A DNA stretch of 36,955 bases, from the IMG/VR virus record IMGVR_UViG_3300037961_002141, positions 1 through 36,955 of that record. One strand, written 5' to 3'. The stretch is from a virus. The notes under the pieces were generated by a model. The model was given only the letters and a program-made list of their open reading frames with translations, had not been told where the DNA came from and made no database searches. Both the position numbers and the translations under genes were made by a program. Shown in pieces: positions 1-6,177 of the stretch. Each line of letters starts with the position of its first letter. Position 1 is the first letter of the stretch.

Positions 1-173
1 TGAGAGCTTTAAAAAAAGAAGCACCTCAAGTCGTTAAAGGCATGGGTTTTAAGAAAAGAGGCGGCACCGTAAAAGCAAATAAAGGGAAGTCGGTGAATCT
101 TGTTTGTCCACGCAAAGAGATGGCTGGTGCGTTAGAGATGCCAACGAGAAACAAAAAGACCAGGATGACTTAG
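1..173 (+). CDS. Small basic protein, left end at or beyond window edge
   Basis: An open frame ends in TAG at 171-173 and reads RALKKEAPQVVKG...NKKTRMT, 56 residues inside the window. The first two bases are TG, so the start could be an ATG whose A lies just outside; the gene may then be complete at 57 residues, but this cannot be decided here. The product is rich in Lys and Arg with a KKRGG segment and has no membrane segment. The next gene starts one base after its stop, so it is part of the same rightward operon. Function is not recognised; short Lys/Gly-rich proteins sit beside capsid genes in many marine phages. Confidence 0.6.
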   Translation, partial: RALKKEAPQVVKGMGFKKRGGTVKANKGKSVNLVCPRKEMAGALEMPTRNKKTRMT

Positions 174-174
174 T

Positions 175-642
175 ATGCGTGAACTCATAGAGGAGTGGGT
201 TCACAATGATTTAAGTGTGGTAGACCCGGATGTGGGGTATGCTCCTTGTCCTTTTGCAAAGAAAGCACTGAAGGACGACAGATTAAAGGTTATTGAGTGT
301 GAGGGCAGACAAGACTTATGGAGTAAAGTGGCGGCAGAGTGTAAGTCATTTAGTCCTGATCACTCCGTTGTTATTTGTTTAGAAGAGGAACCAAGTCAAA
401 CATACGAAGAGGTTGAAAGTGCTTGTGTTGCCATGAATGAATGGTTTGCCTGTAACAAACTAGATTTATGGCTTTTATCCTTTCAGACTGACTTTACTAT
501 GGTTTTTATACAACGATTGTCAGAACTTGATGATGCTAGTAAGATACTCGAGAAGACTGGATACTATGAAAACTACAGTAAGGAAGACTACCTTAACTTA
601 ATCTTAACCCGCAGAAGGAGACGAGAAGATGCCAGGTGCTAA
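175..642 (+). CDS. Conserved hypothetical phage protein with CPFAKKA motif (155 aa)
   Basis: ATG follows the previous stop by one base. The product is hydrophilic with an N-terminal helix (MRELIEEW), then APCPFAKKAL near residues 23-32, a beta-rich middle (HSVVICLEE), and a very basic tail (LTRRRRRED). The CPFA motif after a short helix recalls the DUF1415-type 'LCPFA' motif, but I could not align the rest, so the assignment is weak. No catalytic residues stand out. It sits between two small basic protein genes at the start of the head-tail module and overlaps the next gene by 14 bp. The gene is probably real because of frame integrity, spacing and the overlap; function is unknown. Confidence 0.75.
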   Translation: MRELIEEWVHNDLSVVDPDVGYAPCPFAKKALKDDRLKVIECEGRQDLWSKVAAECKSFSPDHSVVICLEEEPSQTYEEVESACVAMNEWFACNKLDLWLLSFQTDFTMVFIQRLSELDDASKILEKTGYYENYSKEDYLNLILTRRRRREDARC

Positions 643-823
643 GAAACAAGCCATGAAGCGTATGCGTGGCGGCAAGGTTGTCGCTAAAAAGATGATGGGC
701 GGCGGTGCTGCTAAGAAAGCTATGAAGCGTATGCGTGGCGGCGGTGCTATGAAAAAGAAGATGATGCGTGGCGGCGGTGCCATGAAGAAGATGATGCGTG
801 GCGGTAAAGTTAGGGCTAAGTAA
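629..823 (+). CDS. Lys/Arg/Met/Gly-repeat basic protein (64 aa)
   Basis: ATG at 629 lies behind an AAGGAG Shine-Dalgarno at about 615. Almost all of the protein is built from K, R, M, G, A and V: repeated MKRMRGG (twice) and KMMRGG units separated by Gly runs. There is only one acidic-free stretch after another, so the net charge is strongly positive. At the DNA level the repeats are near-perfect (for example the ATGAAGCGTATGCGTGGCGGC type at 653-673 and 721-741), so it grew by short duplications. The stop TAA overlaps the next ATG (TAATG). A DNA-binding, condensing or virion-packaged role is possible from charge and position, but that is inference. No known family is recognised. Confidence 0.75.
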   Translation: MPGAKKQAMKRMRGGKVVAKKMMGGGAAKKAMKRMRGGGAMKKKMMRGGGAMKKMMRGGKVRAK

Positions 824-1494
824 TGGCGACATCAGGATCCAGAGATTTTGACATCGATGTAGCGGAAATCATCGAAGAAGCATACGAAAGATGTGGACTC
901 GAGGTTCGCACTGGCTATGACACAAAGACTGCTAGAAGGTCTTTGAATCTTATGTTTGCTGACTGGGCGAACAGAGGGTTGAATCTCTGGACTGTGACTC
1001 AGGCCACTCAGGCGCTGACTGCTGGCACAGCTACCTATACATTTACCACCGCATACACTGATATTCTTGAAGTGGTGCTTCGTGATAGTAGCAATACAGA
1101 TAGAGATGTTTCTAGAATATCTAGAAGCCAGTATCTTAGCATACCGAACAAGGGCACTACTGGGACTCCCAGTCAGTATTACTTTAGCAGATCAACCACT
1201 CCGACCATAACCTTGTGGCCTACACCGGATGATTCTACGGATAGTCTTGTCTACTATTATGTGAACAGGATTCAAGATGTGGACGCTTTGATTAATACGA
1301 CAGATGCACCTTTTAGATTTCTTCCGTGCATGGTCGCTGGTTTGGCATATTACTTGGCTATAAAGAAAGCACCGGAAAGAGTTCAGCTACTGAAGACTGT
1401 GTATGAGGAAGAATTCCAACGTGCAGCGGACGAGGACGAAGATCGAGTGCCTTTGAAACTACAGCCAAGCATACAATATCTAAGAGTTAACTAA
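823..1494 (+). CDS. P22 gp4-like head-tail adaptor protein
   Basis: The 223-residue product begins with an alpha-helical region (DIDVAEIIEEAYERCGLEV, then TARRSLNLMFADWANRGLNLW) and continues into beta strands of the type 'GTATYTF...DILEVVLRD'. This is the pattern of P22 gp4-like connector/adaptor proteins, which attach below the portal ring and extend the DNA channel. The middle carries GTPSQYYFSR and TITLWPTPDD, typical of the marine-phage members. It starts on the TAATG overlap with the preceding gene and ends on a TAATG overlap with the next. It would act in the neck of the virion. The family call rests on pattern recognition without alignment; a general 'neck protein' label is safe. Confidence 0.7.
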   Translation: MATSGSRDFDIDVAEIIEEAYERCGLEVRTGYDTKTARRSLNLMFADWANRGLNLWTVTQATQALTAGTATYTFTTAYTDILEVVLRDSSNTDRDVSRISRSQYLSIPNKGTTGTPSQYYFSRSTTPTITLWPTPDDSTDSLVYYYVNRIQDVDALINTTDAPFRFLPCMVAGLAYYLAIKKAPERVQLLKTVYEEEFQRAADEDEDRVPLKLQPSIQYLRVN

Positions 1495-2225
1495 TGGCTA
1501 GATACGCTTCTGGTAAAAAAGCGTGGGGGTTTTCGGACAGATCCGGGTTTAGATATCGTTTGTCTGAAATGGTTGTTGAATGGAACGGCATGAAGGTTGG
1601 CCCTGATGAGTATGAGCCTAAACATCCACAACTGACACAGACCCGTACAGGGGCAGATCCAGAGGCTTTGTTTGAGCCAAGGCCCAGAAACGACAAGATC
1701 CCTACAACGGTAAAGCTTCCCACTTTTAACTTAGATACTTTAGTCTTTGAAGAGATCCCACTGGCAAGGGGTAGCGTAGGAACGGTCACCTTTGGTGGCA
1801 CGGTTATAACTCCTACCACTTCAACAACTACAGGTGTAAATGCCACAGGTTCTATAGGAACAGTCACGGTTCTAGGGACTGGACTCACGATAGCTCAGAC
1901 ATTTACTGTAACGGTTGTTAGCACTTATTCAGGTAATAAGTATGCTATTGACGGATCTCAGCAAGCTACTGTGGTTCTAAGTGAAGGTAACACTTATAGA
2001 TTCGATCAGTCAGACAGCAGTAATTCGGGTCATCCTTTAAGATTTTCCACAACTTCTAACGGCACTCATGGTGGGGGTTCTGAATACACCACTGGAGTTT
2101 TGACTAATGGAACACCGGGGTCTTCTGGAGCATACACTCAAATAACAGTAGCCACTGGCGCACCGACACTGTACTACTACTGTACAAATCATAGTGCTAT
2201 GGGCGGAACGGCGAATACACCATGA
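1494..2225 (+). CDS. Virion neck-region protein with C-terminal cupredoxin-like domain
   Basis: The protein has 243 residues. The N-terminal part (about 1-65: WGFSDRSGFRYRLSEM, EWNGMKVGPDEYEPKHPQL) matches a conserved marine-phage protein found between adaptor genes. Residues 93-126 contain two copies of a G-S-V/I-G-T-V-T motif that recurs in other virion proteins here. The C-terminal about 110 residues are beta-rich and carry GHPLRF (H180) and YYYCTNHSAMGG (C230, H233, M236), resembling a type 1 copper ligand set (His...Cys-x2-His-x2-Met). No signal peptide is seen. The gene overlaps its neighbours by 1 and 4 bp. The role is probably structural; copper binding is unproven, and similar domains may serve purely as surface beta-sandwiches. 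Confidence 0.65.
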   Translation: MARYASGKKAWGFSDRSGFRYRLSEMVVEWNGMKVGPDEYEPKHPQLTQTRTGADPEALFEPRPRNDKIPTTVKLPTFNLDTLVFEEIPLARGSVGTVTFGGTVITPTTSTTTGVNATGSIGTVTVLGTGLTIAQTFTVTVVSTYSGNKYAIDGSQQATVVLSEGNTYRFDQSDSSNSGHPLRFSTTSNGTHGGGSEYTTGVLTNGTPGSSGAYTQITVATGAPTLYYYCTNHSAMGGTANTP

Positions 2226-3076
2226 GCTACACATACACACAACTCAAGAACGCTATACAAGACTATACAGATAATAACGAAACAAGTTTTATCTCTAACC
2301 TGGACAGATTTGTAGAAAGTGCTGAAGAGCGTATATTCACCAGCGTAGACCTTGAACTTTTTAGAAAAAATGTGAGTGGGGCCATGACTTCTGGCAATGA
2401 GTTTTTGGCAGTTCCAAATGATTATCTCGCCACGTTTTCTATGTCCATAGAGGTTTCTAGTTCTAAACAGTTCTTACAGCAAAAAGATGTTAATTACCTT
2501 CAGGAGTATACACCGAATGCGGCCACCACGGGTGTACCCTTGTATTATGCTAAATATGACTTTCAAAACTTTATATTGGCTCCAACTCCAAATGATAATT
2601 ATGTAACGGAATTACACTACTATTATCGTCCAGCAAGTTTAACTAGCAGTAAGTTTACTCTTACAGTAAACAATGTAACGGGTGTGTTTGCTGCTGCTGA
2701 AACAATCACAGGTGGCACGAGTGGAGAAACTACAACAATAAACTCAATAACTTCGGCAACACAGTTTGTTGTTACCATCCCCACTGGGACATTTACGGTC
2801 GGTGAAACAGTCACGGGTGCTACAAGTGGTGCAACGGGGGTGATTGTATCTACCTCTGACGACATTACAACAACGTGGATTAGTGAGAACGCTCCGAACG
2901 CTATACTATTTGGCAGTCTCGTAGAGGCTTACATATACATGAAGGGGGAGCCAGACATCATGAAGTTGTATAGCGAAAGGTTTTTGGAAGCGTTATCTAG
3001 ATTGAAAGACTACGCAGAGGCTCGTGAAAATACAGATGCGTATAGAAGGGGGTTACCAGACAGGGCTAGAACATGA
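2222..3076 (+). CDS. Head-tail adaptor/tail-tube-like protein with inserted beta repeats
   Basis: ATGA overlap with the preceding gene fixes the start. The 284-residue protein opens with helices (YTQLKNAIQDYTDN, FISNLDRFVESAEERIF) followed by beta segments ending in YYYRPASLT, and closes with a helical part (YMKGEPDIMKLYSERFLEALSRLKDYAE). This is an adaptor-type architecture like that of the gene at 823-1494. Between the two halves, residues about 140-215 hold two 'GETVTGxTSGxTG'-type units (ETITGGTSGETT and ETVTGATSGATG), a surface beta module also common in marine phage fibres. It is probably a second neck or tail-adaptor protein that carries a decoration insert. A P22 gp4-like fold is likely but not certain. 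Confidence 0.65.
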   Translation: MSYTYTQLKNAIQDYTDNNETSFISNLDRFVESAEERIFTSVDLELFRKNVSGAMTSGNEFLAVPNDYLATFSMSIEVSSSKQFLQQKDVNYLQEYTPNAATTGVPLYYAKYDFQNFILAPTPNDNYVTELHYYYRPASLTSSKFTLTVNNVTGVFAAAETITGGTSGETTTINSITSATQFVVTIPTGTFTVGETVTGATSGATGVIVSTSDDITTTWISENAPNAILFGSLVEAYIYMKGEPDIMKLYSERFLEALSRLKDYAEARENTDAYRRGLPDRART

Positions 3077-3750
3077 AGATTGCAATAGTGGGTTTAGGGG
3101 GCAGCTATTCAGATTACATTTCAGCTAGAGTTGCGTCACAAGAGTTTGACGAGGTCTGGGGGATAAATTGTATAGGCGCTATTATACACGTTGACAGGAC
3201 ATTTATGATGGATCCTGTGACTAGATTTATACACACAGAAAATGCTGGGTCACAAACAGGGGTGGCACGAGAGTTTCTTGCTAAGAATACAGCGCCAATT
3301 TACTCTTGTATTCAGCATGCAGACTTTCCTGCAATTGAGCTATATCCCTTAGAAGAGGTAGTTAAGGACACGGGAGTCTGTTACTTTAACAACACGGTGG
3401 CCTATGCCATAGCCTATGCGATATGGAAGAAAGCTGAAAAGATTTGTTTGTATGGCATAGACTTCACATACAAAAATGTAAACATGGCAGAGTCAGGCAG
3501 AGCTTGTGTAGAGTTTTGGTGTGCCACAGCGATATCTAAAGGTATCAAGATTGAGGTTGCACATAGATCTGGACTCTTAGACACCAACGTCCCTGATAAC
3601 GAAAAGTTATATGGATATCATAGATTAGAAGATCCCTTGGTTCAGACGGTTAAGGATGGAAGTCTTCTAATAACCAAACAATCCAGTATCGATCCACCTG
3701 AACCTGTTGAGAGTGAGCCTATTATCTTTGGGAGACACGACCATGTTTGA
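3073..3750 (+). CDS. Rossmann-like protein, possibly MptE/DUF115-like
   Basis: Start is by ATGA overlap. The N-terminus MKIAIVGLGGSYSDY looks like a nucleotide-binding beta-loop-alpha turn, followed by EFDEVWGINCIG and HVDRTFMMDP. Later segments FNNTVAYAIAYAI and KICLYGIDFTY resemble the 'N-x-G-x-x-A...LvGlDFs' core of MptE-like/DUF115 proteins (6-hydroxymethylpterin pyrophosphokinase and GT42-like relatives). A conserved-looking ESGRACVEFWCATAISKGI helix follows. If right, it would be a transferase-type enzyme embedded in a structural operon, where it could modify a virion or host surface molecule; that role is inference. Length is 225 residues, with no membrane segment. It overlaps the next gene by 8 bp. 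The alternative is a purely structural or unknown Rossmann protein. Confidence 0.5.
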   Translation: MKIAIVGLGGSYSDYISARVASQEFDEVWGINCIGAIIHVDRTFMMDPVTRFIHTENAGSQTGVAREFLAKNTAPIYSCIQHADFPAIELYPLEEVVKDTGVCYFNNTVAYAIAYAIWKKAEKICLYGIDFTYKNVNMAESGRACVEFWCATAISKGIKIEVAHRSGLLDTNVPDNEKLYGYHRLEDPLVQTVKDGSLLITKQSSIDPPEPVESEPIIFGRHDHV

Positions 3751-4030
3751 CCTTAATGTTGGATCGGTGGGATCCGTCAGCGTTGTATCATCTGACAACG
3801 GTGGACTATCAAATGATCAAATCGCAGATATGTTAGCCACTAAACTGATATACATATCAGACGGGGCACCAGAGCCAATACGATTACAAGCCGAGGCTTT
3901 TCAAGACAGAGTCAGGAATCTGGCACAATATTATATAGAGTTGGCGAGAAAAGAAGAACGTGCTAGTATTTGCGCCAGGGTCCGTGAGGCGGGTCAACAT
4001 CAACTAGCTGACGCTATAGGGAGACTATAA
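3743..4030 (+). CDS. Conserved small virion-module protein (95 aa)
   Basis: The start chosen is ATG at 3743, inside the last codons of the previous gene and behind GGGAGAC. An upstream alternative at 3707 would overlap far more. The protein begins MFDLNVGSVGSVSVVSSDNG, a version of the GSVGSV motif seen in several neighbours, and continues as a helical domain (QAEAFQDRVRNLAQYYIELARKEERASICARVREAG). The helical C-terminus ending HQLADAIGRL is familiar from marine podovirus structural operons, where the function is unassigned. It could be a chaperone-like or minor virion protein. It overlaps the next gene by one base (TAATG). Confidence 0.65.
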   Translation: MFDLNVGSVGSVSVVSSDNGGLSNDQIADMLATKLIYISDGAPEPIRLQAEAFQDRVRNLAQYYIELARKEERASICARVREAGQHQLADAIGRL

Positions 4031-4482
4031 TGGCAATAGCACAAGCAATGTGTACCGCATTCAAACAGGAATTGATGTTGGGTACGCACAATTTTGCAAC
4101 TAACGGTAACGCTTTTAAGCTTGCTCTGTATGCAGAGAGCAGCGGTGGAAAGTCTAGTACTACAGCTACTTTAGGAGCCACTACCACAGCATTTACCACC
4201 ACAGGTGAAGTCGCTTCTAGCGGCACATACGCAACAGGCGGTGGCACACTTACTAAAGTTGCTCCAACTACCTCTGGTACAACGGCTCTTACAGATTTCG
4301 CTGATCTTAGTTTTACTACAGCCACAATCACTGCAATGGGTGCGTTGATTTACAACAGCACAAACAGTAACAAAGCTGTAGCTGTGTTAGATTTTAGCTC
4401 TAACAAAACATCTACGTCAGGGACTTTTACTATTCAGTTTCCTACAGCAGATGCGAGTAACGCGATTATACGAATAGCCTGA
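4030..4482 (+). CDS. Putative virion decoration/structural protein (150 aa)
   Basis: The product starts MAIAQAMCTAFKQELMLGTHNF and then becomes a Thr/Ser/Gly/Ala-rich beta protein (GGKSSTTATLGATTTAF, TFTIQFPTADASNAIIRIA). This layout, a short helix with a Cys followed by an all-beta body, is common in marine phage structural operons and fits a capsid decoration or tail-associated protein. No enzymatic motif is visible. It lies between the small helical gene at 3743-4030 and the repeat-rich gene that starts 12 bases after its stop. Assignment to the virion is inference from position and composition. Confidence 0.65.
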   Translation: MAIAQAMCTAFKQELMLGTHNFATNGNAFKLALYAESSGGKSSTTATLGATTTAFTTTGEVASSGTYATGGGTLTKVAPTTSGTTALTDFADLSFTTATITAMGALIYNSTNSNKAVAVLDFSSNKTSTSGTFTIQFPTADASNAIIRIA

Positions 4483-4493
4483 TGAGGTAACTT

Positions 4494-5003
4494 GTGTCAG
4501 ATCTTCTTTCAGGTTGGGGACGAGGAAGTTGGGGTTCTGGGGCTTGGAACCAAGGCGCACCTGTTGAAGCGACAGGAGTAGCTGCAACGGGAGCCGTAGG
4601 TTCTATTACTACAGCAGGCTCTAACATTCACGTTCCCACAGGAGTTGCAGGCACAGGTTCGGTAGGTAGCGTAACTGTAGCCGCCTCCGGGTCAGTAAGT
4701 GTAACAGGAGTTGCAGGCACAGGTTCGGTAGGTAGCGTAACATTTAAACTTGGAGTAGCTTTTGCTGTCACAGGTTCTGCTGGCACAACAAGTTTAGGAA
4801 ACGTAACACCTTCTGTAGCTATCGTCGTGTTACCTACAGGAGTATCAGGGACAGCGTCCGCAGGTACAGGGACAAGCGCACCGATTCAATCTTTAGGGTT
4901 TTCTGTGACAGGAGTATCAGCAAGAGGTTCGGTTGGAGACGAAAGACTTTACAGACCTATCGTTCCTTCACAAACACCAAACTGGACGAACATAGCAGCG
5001 TAA
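4494..5003 (+). CDS. Repeat-rich virion protein with WG and GSVGSVT repeats (169 aa)
   Basis: The start is GTG at 4494 with a GAGG box at about 4484. The N-terminus has a Trp-Gly ladder (SGWGRGSWGSGAWNQG) like one inside the gp10-like protein at 9284-11170. The rest is about five degenerate copies of a 20-25 residue unit of the type TGVAGTGSVGSVTV; two copies near 4640 and 4700 are nearly identical in DNA. Composition is Gly/Ser/Thr/Val with few charges, as in extended beta-repeat fibres or decoration proteins. It has no enzymatic motif. The repeat unit also occurs in the genes at 1494, 3743 and 11170. The likely role is a surface or fibre-associated component, by inference. Confidence 0.65.
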   Translation: MSDLLSGWGRGSWGSGAWNQGAPVEATGVAATGAVGSITTAGSNIHVPTGVAGTGSVGSVTVAASGSVSVTGVAGTGSVGSVTFKLGVAFAVTGSAGTTSLGNVTPSVAIVVLPTGVSGTASAGTGTSAPIQSLGFSVTGVSARGSVGDERLYRPIVPSQTPNWTNIAA

Positions 5004-5016
5004 GGAAGACAGAAAA

Positions 5017-6177
5017 ATGGCAAGCACCTATGTAAATGATTTAAGACTTAATGAGCTGGGTACTGGCGATGGTTCTGGTACTTGGGGAACTACAACCAAC
5101 ACTAATCTTGAGCTTATTGGCGAGGCACTTGGATTTGGCACGGAAGCCATATCCACCAATGCTAATACTCACACGAGCACGATAGCTGATGGATCAACTG
5201 ATCCAGCTAGATCTATGTACATTAAATATACTGGTGCTTTAGATTCTGACTGCACCATCACCATCGATCCTAACACGATTAGTCGAGTTCACATTATTGA
5301 GAACGCTACGACAGACAGTGGCTCTAGTGGACCATACAATATCATTATCAAACAAGGTTCGGGGGCAACTGTAACTATAGCCAACGGTCAAGTAGCCATG
5401 GTCTATCTTGACGGTGCTGGTAGTGGTGCAAAAGTTGTAAACGCTTTAACTAATCTTAGTGCAACATACGGTTCTTTAACGACTTCAAGTTTGTTAAAAG
5501 TAAGTGCAGATGCAGACGCAGATGATGTCACTGGCGATAGTGCAACGGGCAGATTAACCATAGGCGCAGGTGAAGATCTGAATCTGTATCATGGTGGCAC
5601 CAACTCTTACATCGTCAATGACACAGGCAATCTAGTTATAGATACGGCTAGTCTTGTTTTAAAAGGAGCAACTCCTACTCTGACTATTGGAGATGCTGAT
5701 GCTGAAGATACAAAAATAGTATTCGATGGCAATGCACAAGATTTTTATGTTGGACTAGATGACAGCGAAGATGACCTTGTTATCGGTAAAGGTTCTGCTC
5801 TAGGCACAACCCCAGCAATATCCGTTGATGAAAATTTAATTGTTACTGTTCACAACAGAGCAATCAGCGGAACTATTGTTGATGAGGGAAACTCTGGAGT
5901 TTTTGATCTAGCAGATGGTAATAATTTTAAAGCTACTCCAACAAGTACCGTTAGTGAATTAACATTCAGCAATCCTACTGCTGGGCAAAGTGGTAATGTG
6001 TTCTTTAATAACTCAGCAGGTGCTGCAGTCTCAGCGGCACACTCAGCAGTGGCTATAAATGCAGCAGCCTTAACTTCTCTTAGCACTGCTGGAGTGTATT
6101 TCTTAACATACTACTGCACTGCTGGAGATAGCAGTGCTAATAGCATACTTGTCTCAGTATCAGGAGCTTTGACCTAA
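5017..6177 (+). CDS. Tail fibre-like protein (386 aa)
   Basis: AAGGAAGA precedes ATG at 5017. The N-terminus (ASTYVNDLRLNELGTGDGSGTWGTTTNTN) is a signature of marine-phage fibre and structural proteins and probably anchors the protein to the particle. The middle has DLNLYHGGTNSYIVNDTGNLVI and repeated DADAED-type loops, the beta-helix or shaft-like segment often found in cyanophage and pelagiphage fibres. The C-terminus is small-residue rich (SAGVYFLTYYCTAGDSSANSILVSVSGALT). The gene ends by overlapping the ATG of the next, larger fibre gene by one base, so the two may be assembled together. Receptor contact or shaft function is inferred from family style. Confidence 0.7.
   Translation: MASTYVNDLRLNELGTGDGSGTWGTTTNTNLELIGEALGFGTEAISTNANTHTSTIADGSTDPARSMYIKYTGALDSDCTITIDPNTISRVHIIENATTDSGSSGPYNIIIKQGSGATVTIANGQVAMVYLDGAGSGAKVVNALTNLSATYGSLTTSSLLKVSADADADDVTGDSATGRLTIGAGEDLNLYHGGTNSYIVNDTGNLVIDTASLVLKGATPTLTIGDADAEDTKIVFDGNAQDFYVGLDDSEDDLVIGKGSALGTTPAISVDENLIVTVHNRAISGTIVDEGNSGVFDLADGNNFKATPTSTVSELTFSNPTAGQSGNVFFNNSAGAAVSAAHSAVAINAAALTSLSTAGVYFLTYYCTAGDSSANSILVSVSGALT

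Noticed and set aside
593-832. Antisense frame opposite the Lys/Met/Gly repeat gene
   Set aside because: It mirrors the sense repeats (His/Leu/Thr-rich), has no ribosome-binding site, and sits opposite a well-spaced gene.
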